Shown here: positions 44,487 through 51,833 of the stretch, one piece after another | Numbering within the stretch: position 1 is the first letter of the stretch | Layout of the letters: every line of letters begins with the position of its first letter | Assembly (NCBI RefSeq): GCF_011390835.1 | Contig: NZ_JAABRQ010000001.1 | Coordinates: 248,001-312,000 of the forward strand | DNA: 64,000 nucleotides | Direction of reading: 5' to 3' | Source: Hydrogenophaga sp. | GTDB taxonomy: Bacteria > Pseudomonadota > Gammaproteobacteria > Burkholderiales > Burkholderiaceae_C | Translations under genes and position numbers: made by a program | The notes under the pieces: model-generated | What the model saw: only the letters and a program-made list of their open reading frames with translations | What the model was told of the DNA's origin: nothing | Database searches by the model: none

Positions 44487-44570
44487 ACCGCCGCGCTGCG
44501 CTCGACCCCCTCAAGGGGGCAACATCTGCGGCCCGGCGAAGCCGGCTCCGCGGTGTTCTGGGTCAAGGCA
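44487..44570. repeat. GC-rich palindromic intergenic element, cheD-cheB
   Basis: The 167-bp gap contains GACCCCCTCAAGGGGGC (palindromic arms CCCCCT/AGGGGG) and CGGCCCGGCGAAGCCGG followed by CGCGGTGTTC. This form is very common in Comamonadaceae genomes. Related sequence occurs at 4257-4320 and 18285-18370 in this window. Confidence 0.5.
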
Positions 44571-44648
44571 TCGCGCGCCGCACACGTTTCGGTGCATTGA
44601 GGCGACATCTCGGGGAACCGACAGGAAACCATGGTTTAGGGGATCAAC

Positions 44649-45740
44649 GTGACAAGAAAAACTTCGGTGGTGGTGGTGGACGACTCGGCGCTGGTGCGCA
44701 GCCTGCTGAGCGAAATCATCAACCGACAGCGCGACATGGTATGCGTGGGTGCAGCGAGCGACCCTCTGGTAGCGCGCGAAATGATCCGTGAGCTCAATCC
44801 GGACGTGATTACGCTCGACGTGGAAATGCCGCGCATGGACGGCCTGGAATTCCTATCACGCCTGATGCGCCTGCGGCCGATGCCGGTGGTGATGGTCTCG
44901 ACCCTAACCGAGCAGGGCGCCGAGGTCACCTTGCGCGCGCTGGAGCTCGGCGCGGTGGACTTCGTGGCCAAGCCGCGCATCGGAGTGACCAGCGGCCTGA
45001 ACGAGCTCGCTGGCGACATCGTGGAGAAGATTCGCATCGCCGCCAGCGCGAAGGTGGGCCGCCATGTGAGCGGCTCGCCGAGCAGCACTTCCGCCGCACC
45101 GCCCGAGGCACCTGTGATCAGCGCGCCCCTGCCCCGCCTGTCGACCGAAAAAGTGATCTGCATCGGCGCCTCCACCGGCGGCACCGAAGCGATCCGCGAG
45201 GTGCTCACGCCCATGCCGGCCGACGCCCCCGCCATCGTCATCACGCAACACATGCCGCCCGGCTTCACCACCAGCTTCGCAGCCCGCCTCAATTCGCTCT
45301 GCCGCATCCGCGTCGCCGAGGCCCGCCATGGCGAGCGCATTTTGCCGGGCCACGCCTACCTGGCGCCCGGCGGGCACCACCTGCGCATCGACCGCAGCGG
45401 CTCCAACTACGTCGCCGTTGTCGAAGACACCGAGCCAGTGAACCGGCACCGGCCCTCGGTCGAGGTGCTGTTTCGTTCGGCCGCGCGCGTGCTTGGACCC
45501 AACGCCCTGGGCGTGATGCTCACCGGCATGGGTGCCGACGGCGCCCAGGCCATGCGCGAGATGAAGGACGCCGGCAGCTACAACTACGTGCAGGACGAAG
45601 CCAGCTGCGTGGTCTTCGGCATGCCCCGCATGGCCATCCAGCACGGCGCCGCGCACGAAGTGCTCCCCCTTTCACAAATCGCATCAGCGGTACTCAACCG
45701 CCTGGCCAGCGCGCCCGCTGGCGTGCGCCACCGCATTTGA
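44649..45740 (+). CDS. cheB: Chemoreceptor methylesterase/deamidase CheB
   Basis: CheB removes receptor methyl groups when phosphorylated by CheA. A GTG at 44649 with AGGGG upstream starts the 363-residue product. The receiver has phospho-Asp57 ([13 protein letters not shown]). The catalytic domain has Ser175 ([15 protein letters not shown]), His201 (TQHMPPGFT) and Asp297 ([11 protein letters not shown]). It overlaps the next gene by one base (TGATG). Confidence 0.97.
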   Translation: MTRKTSVVVVDDSALVRSLLSEIINRQRDMVCVGAASDPLVAREMIRELNPDVITLDVEMPRMDGLEFLSRLMRLRPMPVVMVSTLTEQGAEVTLRALELGAVDFVAKPRIGVTSGLNELAGDIVEKIRIAASAKVGRHVSGSPSSTSAAPPEAPVISAPLPRLSTEKVICIGASTGGTEAIREVLTPMPADAPAIVITQHMPPGFTTSFAARLNSLCRIRVAEARHGERILPGHAYLAPGGHHLRIDRSGSNYVAVVEDTEPVNRHRPSVEVLFRSAARVLGPNALGVMLTGMGADGAQAMREMKDAGSYNYVQDEASCVVFGMPRMAIQHGAAHEVLPLSQIASAVLNRLASAPAGVRHRI

Positions 45741-46132
45741 TGATGTCGACCGCTGAACGCTGGCCGGCATTACGCGGCATGGACATGGCAGCAGCCCGGG
45801 CGTGCTGCGGCGACAGCCTGGGACTCTTCAATAGGTTGCTGCTCTTGCTGCAGAAGCATTACGGCGACTGGACCTCGGTCTGGCTCGCGGCGGCCAGCGC
45901 CAACGACCCCGCCCTCCACTCGGACCTGTGCGCCAGCCTGCACAAGCTGCGCGGAAGCGCCAGCACCATGGGCGCCAACCAGCTGGCCATGTTGGCCACC
46001 CAGTTCGAGCAGTCGCTGAAGGAGGGCGAGGTCCGCCCTCTCGAGGCAGTTGAACGCGTGGGCGAGGCCCTCGACCAATTGCTGCTCGAGGTGGGTGAGT
46101 GGCAAGCCTCGGAGCAAGCGAGCGGCGCCTGA
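45740..46132 (+). CDS. HPt-domain phosphotransfer protein
   Basis: The ATG at 45740 (TGATG overlap with the cheB stop) gives 130 residues. The HPt core motif SLHKLRGSASTMGANQLAML carries a phosphorylatable His68, followed by the expected helical hairpin. It has no other domain. It lies at the end of the che operon, so it may relay phosphate between CheA-like or hybrid kinases and a regulator such as the one at 46158. That relay is inference. Confidence 0.82.
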   Translation: MMSTAERWPALRGMDMAAARACCGDSLGLFNRLLLLLQKHYGDWTSVWLAAASANDPALHSDLCASLHKLRGSASTMGANQLAMLATQFEQSLKEGEVRPLEAVERVGEALDQLLLEVGEWQASEQASGA

Positions 46133-46157
46133 GCGCCCAACAACCCGGCGACCGGGG

Positions 46158-46856
46158 CTAGGCTTTCTGCAAGGCTGCGTCCAGTGCAAGTGTTATCTGC
46201 AGTTCGACCTCGCGCAGGGACGACAGGCACTCTGCATCCAGCGAGGCTGTCTGTGCTGGGTCGAACATCAACAGACTGGCGCAGTGTTTTAAGCCCAGCA
46301 AGCTGCAGCTCGCCTGCATGCGCTGGATCTCGGGCAGGTGCGATTCTGCTTCCCCGTCCTTCTCCAGCAGATCCGCACAAGTGGAAACATCGGTTTGCAA
46401 CTTGCGCATCAGCTGGGTCACCTCGGATTTGCCGATGGACAGGCGACGCGCTACCTGAGAAACAGGCTCCAGGAGGCTGGCCCGGCTCTCCCGAAGAACC
46501 TTCTCCAGCGTCCGGCTAGTCGTCGCGATTGAGAAAGGTTTGACGATGAACCCTACTGCCCCCGCCTGAATGGCCCCAGTCACCGACTGCCGGTCCGCCG
46601 CCGAGGAAATCATCACGAAGGGTGTGGATTTGAGTCGGCGATCACTTTTCACGCGCTGCAACAAACCGGCGCCATCCAGGTTCGGCATGACCAGATCGCA
46701 GCAGCACAGCGATGGGCGCAGCCCGTTTTGAAGCAGCATCCAGGCTTCTTCACCATCAGACGCCTCAACGATCTCGTCAACACCCGGCAAGCGGCGAACC
46801 AGCGATGCCAAGGGATATCGCGAAATTTCGTCGTCATCCACGATGAGGATCTTCAT
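46158..46856 (-). CDS. Response regulator fused to a pseudo-HPt domain
   Basis: The start at 46856 (MKILIVDDDE) gives 232 residues; 30 upstream codons to 46946 lack support. The N-terminal receiver has Asp54 in CCCDLVMPNLDG, Ser/Thr in MISSAAD and Lys in FIVKPFS. The C-terminal 110 residues are helical; the segment EIQRMQASCSLLGLKHCASLL aligns with the HPt core HxLKGxxxxLG, but Gln178 stands at the phospho-His position. It would dock but not transfer phosphate. It converges with the HPt gene. Confidence 0.7.
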   Translation of the reverse strand: MKILIVDDDEISRYPLASLVRRLPGVDEIVEASDGEEAWMLLQNGLRPSLCCCDLVMPNLDGAGLLQRVKSDRRLKSTPFVMISSAADRQSVTGAIQAGAVGFIVKPFSIATTSRTLEKVLRESRASLLEPVSQVARRLSIGKSEVTQLMRKLQTDVSTCADLLEKDGEAESHLPEIQRMQASCSLLGLKHCASLLMFDPAQTASLDAECLSSLREVELQITLALDAALQKA

Positions 46857-46962
46857 GTTCCGTCTGCCTGTGTGAAGGGAATCCGCAATGGGTCTACACC
46901 GCTGCGGGTTCAAGTTTGGTTCGGCCAAACCTGCATTGTGCTGCAAGGCTTGCCACCCTTAG

Positions 46963-47196
46963 AAGCCTCAAAGCCGCCGTCTTGAGTCCAATGGGGTGAC
47001 CCTGTACCCGATTCAGTACAACGCCCACAAGCTCAAGGGCGGGGCGATGCTGCTGGGCTTTCGTGCCATCGTGAAGACGGCGGAGCTGATTGAGCAACTG
47101 GCCACCGACCACGCAGGTCCGCCCTTGCCAACCGGTCTGGACATGGAGGCCACACAGCTCGCCTTGCGACAATTCGAGTCGGCGAGCGCGGTCTGA
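46963..47196 (+). pseudogene. Orphan HPt-domain fragment
   Basis: From a GTG at 46996 the frame reads YNAHKLKGGAMLLGFRAIVKT, an HPt core with His at residue 11 of that frame. An in-frame stop at 46960 cuts off any N-terminal helices. The 66-residue open frame lacks the helix that normally precedes the phospho-His, so it is probably a remnant of a larger HPt protein, perhaps related to the neighbour. A good terminator follows. Confidence 0.55.
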
Positions 47197-47228
47197 GCTG
47201 AACGCCCGCACACCAGCGGCGATGTCCG

Positions 47229-47270
47229 AAAAAAGTCCCCGAATGCGTCACCGCGTTCGGGGATTTTTTC
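47229..47270 (+). terminator. Bidirectional rho-independent terminator
   Basis: TCCCCGAATGCG pairs with CGCGTTCGGGGA (one G-T pair) around a TCAC loop, flanked by an A-run on the left and TTTTTT on the right. It serves the HPt fragment on the plus strand and the 47304 gene on the minus strand. Confidence 0.85.
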
Positions 47271-47303
47271 CTGGACCAGTGTACTTGCACGCCAGGGCTG
47301 GCT

Positions 47304-47942
47304 TCAGACCCGGCGGCTGATGAGGGCGCCAGGCTCCAGCGGTGCCAGGCTGCTGTTGCCCCGCTCGTCGTAGGCCACGGGCACACGGCCTTCATTCATC
47401 GCCGCGGGCACCGCGCGCTCCTGCGGCTGCACCGGCCACGGAAGTGAGAGCTGTTCCGCTGGCTGCGAGCGCACGGGCGAACGCTCCACCGGGCCTCCCG
47501 CCTCACCGCTGATCGGCACGGCTTCGTCTCGACCCAGCACCCGGTCGACCACCGCCGCACTCGCTTTCCAGACATTGGTCAGCACGGACTGCCTCTGCTC
47601 GCGGCGCGCTTCTTCTGCGGCCTGCTCTGCCCTTTCCTGTTCAGCGCGTTGCGCGCCATCGGCTTGCGTCGAGCGCTCCGCCTGGGATGGACTGCGCGTG
47701 CCCTCAGCCAAGCCAGCTTCACCCTGAGCCGGCCTGCGCGGCAGGATCGGCGCCGATTCGGACTCGGGTCGACGACGGCCCTGGAGAGCGGCCTGCGCCT
47801 CGGGGTCGGCGCCAGCGCCTGACTGGCCATTTCGGCCGCTTTCCTCCAAGGGGCGGATGGCGGCCACGGCCGCAACGGCCAAAGGTGCTTGAGCAGCCGG
47901 CGGCATCCAGACCGCCGGCAGCTGGGTGGAAACGTTGATCAT
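47304..47942 (-). CDS. Hypothetical Pro/Ala/Arg-rich protein
   Basis: The start at 47942 (MINVSTQLPAVWMPPA) has AAGGGG upstream and gives 212 residues; the ATG at 47960 would add six. The middle is charged low-complexity, with an Arg/Glu/Gln helix (QRAEQERAEQAAEEARREQR). The opening LPAVWMPPA-type block and the C-terminal VPVAYDERGNSSLAPL look like conserved ends. No domain, signal peptide or membrane segment is seen. I cannot assign a function. Confidence 0.6.
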   Translation of the reverse strand: MINVSTQLPAVWMPPAAQAPLAVAAVAAIRPLEESGRNGQSGAGADPEAQAALQGRRRPESESAPILPRRPAQGEAGLAEGTRSPSQAERSTQADGAQRAEQERAEQAAEEARREQRQSVLTNVWKASAAVVDRVLGRDEAVPISGEAGGPVERSPVRSQPAEQLSLPWPVQPQERAVPAAMNEGRVPVAYDERGNSSLAPLEPGALISRRV

Positions 47943-48107
47943 GCAAAACCCCTTTTTCACCGGCCCTGGACCAACACAATCCAGGACTTCCCCAGGGTTT
48001 TCGGCTGCTTAAACCCGAACTTGAGGGGTTTTTCGCCGCTTGTTCAAGCCTTAGCTCCGCCTGATGCCGCCTTGGCCACGCATCAGGGCCTCGTTGCCAG
48101 CCCCTCG

Positions 48108-48647
48108 CTACGCCGTGAATTCGCGTTCGTGCATCCAGGCGGCGTGCTTGGGCGCGCGCTTGGTCTTGGACCATTCTTCGAGCATGTCCCACTTCACTTC
48201 GTCAAGCTTCTTCATCATCTCGGGCGTCGCGGTGTTGGCGGCAAGCTCCAGGCGGTGACCGTTGGGATCGAAGAAATAGATGCTCTTGAAGATGGTGTGG
48301 TCGGTGATGCCGATCACCGGGATGCCTGCGGCCTCCAGCCGCGCCTTGGCAGTCTCCAGCACCTCAACCGACTCGACCTCCAGCGCGATATGTTGCACCC
48401 ACTCCGGCGTGTTGGGGTCGCGCCCCATCTCGGGTGAGTTCGGCAGCTCGAAGAACGCGAGCACGTTGCCACCGCCCGCGTCCATAAACAAATGCATGTA
48501 GGGGTCGGGTGCGTGGGTAGACGGCACATGGTCTTCGGCGATCGCCAGCACGAAGTCCATGTCGAGGTGCTTGCGGTACCACTCGACGGTTTCCTTGGCG
48601 TCGTGGCAGCGGTAGGCGACGTGGTGAATCTTGCGGATGTTGAGCAT
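48108..48647 (-). CDS. VOC-family glyoxalase/dioxygenase-like protein
   Basis: The ATG at 48647 has AGGAG at good spacing (179 residues). The vicinal-oxygen-chelate fold motifs are visible: IRKIHHVAYRCHDAKETVEWY (first metal His), WVQHIALEVESVEVL (second) and YFFDPNGHRLELAAN with a conserved Glu. A metal-dependent dioxygenase or isomerase of an aromatic breakdown product is likely. It forms a minus-strand set with DUF2783 and FAD-monooxygenase genes; the substrate is unknown. Confidence 0.85.
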   Translation of the reverse strand: MLNIRKIHHVAYRCHDAKETVEWYRKHLDMDFVLAIAEDHVPSTHAPDPYMHLFMDAGGGNVLAFFELPNSPEMGRDPNTPEWVQHIALEVESVEVLETAKARLEAAGIPVIGITDHTIFKSIYFFDPNGHRLELAANTATPEMMKKLDEVKWDMLEEWSKTKRAPKHAAWMHEREFTA

Positions 48648-48750
48648 AGGAAGTCTCCTGAAGGAAAGAGATGGGGCGCTGATCAGCACCCGCCAGGGAA
48701 CCCGCTTCGCCGCGCCACGGGTGCGCTCACCCTTGGGAAAGCAAAAGGGC

Positions 48751-48978
48751 TCATACGAAGTTTTCTCGCGCGATCGCCAAGGCTTCTTTCAGGGTGGCGA
48801 TGTCGCCCACCTGGTTGGCCAGCAGCAGGATCAGCTTGGCGTTGAGCAGCTGGCTTTGTTCGTCGCTGAGGTCTCGGTGGGTGTCAATCAGCGCTTCGTA
48901 AAAATCGTCGCCGGGGGTGAAGTCGCGGAAATAGCGCTGGCCGGGCTCGGCGAGATTGGGTTGAAGTTGCAAAGGCAT
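48751..48978 (-). CDS. DUF2783 small protein
   Basis: The 75-residue product (MPLQLQPNLAEPGQRYFRDF) matches the small DUF2783 proteins usually encoded beside FAD monooxygenases. The segment DDFYEALIDTHRDLSDEQSQ is the conserved core. No cysteine or catalytic motif stands out. It lies 14 bp downstream of the monooxygenase, suggesting an accessory role. Confidence 0.75.
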   Translation of the reverse strand: MPLQLQPNLAEPGQRYFRDFTPGDDFYEALIDTHRDLSDEQSQLLNAKLILLLANQVGDIATLKEALAIARENFV

Positions 48979-48992
48979 GGGGTGCTCCGGGT

Positions 48993-50714
48993 TCAGGCGG
49001 TGACGGCTTCGCTGGCCGGGTGACTGGCGGCCCTGGGAGGCATATCCTGACCGGTCGCTCGGCGCAACGCCGCCTGCAGGCGGTTGGCATCGAAGGCCCT
49101 CCAACGCGCAGCCACGTGCTGGTCGGGTCGAATCAGGTAGGCGCTGCTGGGGCGGGCGTCGAGCCGCTGCGCGATGAGACCATCGCGGTCTTGCAGCGTG
49201 ACCATGTCGGCAGGAGCCTCGCCCGCGTGCGCCAGGACCCAGATCACCTGCACCGGAATGGCCTGCGCGGCCAGCGCAGCGCTCTGCTCACGCAGCGTGG
49301 CAAGCGCACCGCCAATAGCTTCGACCCGATCCGCAAAAGCGAGCAGCACAAAGCGGTTGCCCAGCTGGTCGAGCAGCCAGGCGTCTTGCCCAGCCACGCG
49401 CACCGGCGCGTCGTCCAGTGGTGCGCCCGGCACCATGTCGCCCGCGAAGGCATCGGAATCGGGCGTATTGAGCGCAGAGTGAACCAGGAACGATGGCATG
49501 CTCAGGCGCCCGGAATTCACCAGCTTGCGCGCGAACGGTTGGCTTCGCGCCAGCTCCAGTGCGGCGTTGCGAAACAACTTGCTGACCGCGCTCTTGGGCG
49601 TGATGAAGTCGGTGGAGCGGGTGGAGTTGCGCAGATTTTCGTCAGCCGCATAGACACGGTCGGTGTCATAGCTGTCGAGCAGCGCGGCTGGCGCCAGGCC
49701 TTTGATAACCAGGGCGAGTTTCCACACCAGGTCGTCGGTGTCCTGGAAGCCAGAGTTGGCACCGCGGGCGCCAAACGGCGACACCTGGTGCGCTGCGTCT
49801 CCGGCAAACAGCAGATGGCCGTGGCGGAACTGCGTCATGCGCCGGCACTGGAAGGTGTAGATGCTGGCCCACTCCAGCTCAAATTCTCGCTCGTCACCCA
49901 ACATCGCCTTCACACGCGGCAGGATGTTTTCGGGCTTCTTCTCTTCCTCCGGATCAGCATCCCAGCCAAGCTGGAAGTCAATGCGCCAGACGTTGTCACT
50001 CTGTTTGTGCAGCAGCACCGACTGGTTGGGGTGGAATGGCGGATCGAACCAGAACCAGCGCTCGGCCGGAAACTCGGCCTTCATGACCACGTCGGCGATC
50101 AGAAAGCGGTCTTTGAACACATGGCCTTCGATGTCCAGCCCGAGCTGGCGGCGCACATTCGAGCGCGCGCCGTCGGCCACGATCAGCCAGTCGGCCTCGA
50201 TGTCGAACGCACCATCGGGCGTCTCCAGGCTGACGCGGGCACCGTCGTCGAGCGGCGCCACGCTCGCGACCTTGTATTTCCAGCGCAGGTCCACGCCGAG
50301 TTCATCGGCGCGCCGCACCAGTGCCTCTTCCAGGTGGTACTGCTGCAGATTGATCATGCCGGGACGCTTGTGACCGGCATCGGGCACGAGATTGAAGCGG
50401 TAGACCTCCTCCTCACGCAGAAAGGTGCGGCCCACGTTCCAGCTCACACCCTTGTTCACCACCTCATCGCCGACCCCCAGGCGGTCCAGGATCTCCAGCG
50501 CGCGCTTGGCATAGCAGACGGCGCGCGAGCCGAAGGACACGCTGTCGTCCTCGTCGAACACGATCACCTCCAGGCCTTGCAGCCGCGCGTCGATCGCGGC
50601 CGCCAGCCCCACGGGGCCGGCGCCAATGACCACCAGCGGGTGGCGCTGCGGCGCGTCGGCCATGAGGTCGTGAGGTGCTCGGTAGGGAAAGGTCGGGTAC
50701 TGGTAGGTGGCCAT
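48993..50714 (-). CDS. FAD-dependent aromatic monooxygenase (MhpA-like)
   Basis: The ATG at 50714 (MATYQYPTFPYRAP) has GGAG at 5 bp; a TTG at 50786 would add 24 atypical residues. The 573-residue product has the FAD-binding GAGPVGLAAAI motif (about residue 30), the second DG motif (LIVADGARSNVRRQLG) and the GD motif (LLFAGDAAHQVSPFGARGANSG), the hallmarks of PheA/MhpA-type class A hydroxylases. The thioredoxin-like C-terminal domain is typical of the long subgroup. Likely substrate: a hydroxylated aromatic acid or phenol. Confidence 0.9.
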   Translation of the reverse strand: MATYQYPTFPYRAPHDLMADAPQRHPLVVIGAGPVGLAAAIDARLQGLEVIVFDEDDSVSFGSRAVCYAKRALEILDRLGVGDEVVNKGVSWNVGRTFLREEEVYRFNLVPDAGHKRPGMINLQQYHLEEALVRRADELGVDLRWKYKVASVAPLDDGARVSLETPDGAFDIEADWLIVADGARSNVRRQLGLDIEGHVFKDRFLIADVVMKAEFPAERWFWFDPPFHPNQSVLLHKQSDNVWRIDFQLGWDADPEEEKKPENILPRVKAMLGDEREFELEWASIYTFQCRRMTQFRHGHLLFAGDAAHQVSPFGARGANSGFQDTDDLVWKLALVIKGLAPAALLDSYDTDRVYAADENLRNSTRSTDFITPKSAVSKLFRNAALELARSQPFARKLVNSGRLSMPSFLVHSALNTPDSDAFAGDMVPGAPLDDAPVRVAGQDAWLLDQLGNRFVLLAFADRVEAIGGALATLREQSAALAAQAIPVQVIWVLAHAGEAPADMVTLQDRDGLIAQRLDARPSSAYLIRPDQHVAARWRAFDANRLQAALRRATGQDMPPRAASHPASEAVTA

Positions 50715-50793
50715 ACGGGCTGGGCTCCAAAGCGGCGTATCGAGCCGCGGCAGTGGCTGCGGCAGCAGGCTCACACTGTAGCTCAATATTCTG

Positions 50794-50818
50794 CATGAGT
50801 AAACTCGTTTCTCTAAAC
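50794..50818. promoter_or_regulatory. Palindrome upstream of the FAD-monooxygenase gene
   Basis: GAGT-AA-ACTC (50795-50804) and CGTTT-CTCT-AAACG (50805-50818) lie 80-104 bp before the monooxygenase ATG. They could be an operator for an IclR- or MarR-type regulator, but no regulator gene is adjacent. Confidence 0.3.
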
Positions 50819-50896
50819 GTAATTTTTAAGCAGAGCGAAAGTACGCCGAATTGAGCCAGCCCGACAGGCCGGAGCCGCCCGTACCGACGAAAAAAA

Positions 50897-50922
50897 GCCA
50901 GGCCGCGGCTGCGCGGCCTGGC
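50897..50922 (-). terminator. Terminator after the universal stress gene
   Basis: GCCAGGCCGCG (50897-50907) pairs perfectly with CGCGGCCTGGC (50912-50922) around a 4-nt loop, followed on the minus strand by a run of six to seven T. A strong rho-independent terminator for the 50937 gene. Confidence 0.9.
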
Positions 50923-50936
50923 CGGCGCGGGGTCAC

Positions 50937-51386
50937 TCAGTCGCGAGTGGGCGACTCGGGGGGAGCTTTCACCAGGGTGACCGGCACGGGCGAAATCTGC
51001 ACCATTTCCTGCGACACCGAGCCCATGACCGCCGCGCGCAAGCCACCGCCGCGCGCCGACATGATCACGGCGTCGCAGCCCTGGCGCTCGATGGCCTCGA
51101 CCAGCATGTGCGCCGGATCGCCGGTGCTCACGTCCTGCACCACCTGCTGGCCCGCGGCCTGCAAGCGCTGAACGGCCGAGCGCATCAGGTCATGGCCCGC
51201 TTCATCGTTCACTTTTTGCAGCACACCGGGATCGTGAGCAACCACCATTTCGTACAGGTTGGCGGTCTCCTGCACATTGGCCACCACAAAGCGGGCCTTG
51301 AGGCCGGCGCCCACCAGTTGCAGGGCATGGTGCACGGCCAGCAAAGATTGCTCCGAGCCGTCGACGGGGATGAGAATTTTCAGCAT
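50937..51386 (-). CDS. Universal stress protein (UspA family)
   Basis: The 149-residue product starts MLKILIPVDGSEQSLLAVHHAL, with the Usp alpha/beta fold. The ATP-binding motif GGGLRAAVMGSVSQEMVQ (G-x2-G-x9-G-S-type) is near the C-terminus, so nucleotide binding is expected. It has one Usp domain. It lies between the monooxygenase promoter and the response-regulator operon. Confidence 0.9.
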   Translation of the reverse strand: MLKILIPVDGSEQSLLAVHHALQLVGAGLKARFVVANVQETANLYEMVVAHDPGVLQKVNDEAGHDLMRSAVQRLQAAGQQVVQDVSTGDPAHMLVEAIERQGCDAVIMSARGGGLRAAVMGSVSQEMVQISPVPVTLVKAPPESPTRD

Positions 51387-51401
51387 GGGTCTCCTGGATC
51401 T

Positions 51402-51833
51402 TCAGAGGGGGCGTTCGTTGAGCACGCACCAGTAGAGTTCGATCTGCTCGGCCACCTCGATGAACTTGTTGAAGTTCACCGGTTTTTCGATGTACGAGTT
51501 CACCCCCAGATCGTACGCCGCCTTGAGGTCGCGGTCTTCCCGCGACGAAGTCAGCACCACCACCGGTATGCGGCGGAAGCGTTCATGCTCCTTGAGCTGC
51601 CGCAATACCTCCAGGCCATTGACCTTGGGCAGGTTGATATCCAGCAGGATCACCGCCGGCAGGGCCTCGCCACCTTCCCACCTCGGAAAATAAGCCAGCG
51701 CCTCCTCGCCGTCGCGCGCGATCAGGATCTCGTTGGCAAACTGCTTTTTCCGGAACGCGCGCAACGTCAGGTCCAGATCCATGGGGTTGTCTTCGACCAG
51801 CAGGATCGGGGCGATGGAGATTGAGCTGCTCAT
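51402..51833 (-). CDS. Rcp1-like single-domain response regulator
   Basis: The 143-residue receiver has no output domain. Asp65 is in AVILLDINLPKVNG, Thr in VLTSSRED and Lys in SYIEKPVNF. The pattern (LLVEDNPMDLDLTLRAFRKK) is the Rcp1/phytochrome-partner type. It overlaps the giant kinase gene by 4 bp (ATGA), so it is its likely phosphate acceptor. Confidence 0.92.
   Translation of the reverse strand: MSSSISIAPILLVEDNPMDLDLTLRAFRKKQFANEILIARDGEEALAYFPRWEGGEALPAVILLDINLPKVNGLEVLRQLKEHERFRRIPVVVLTSSREDRDLKAAYDLGVNSYIEKPVNFNKFIEVAEQIELYWCVLNERPL

Noticed and set aside
49020-50798. 592-codon plus-strand frame opposite the FAD monooxygenase
   Set aside because: The minus-strand gene has FAD motifs; the plus frame has only His/Val/Gly-rich shadow sequence.
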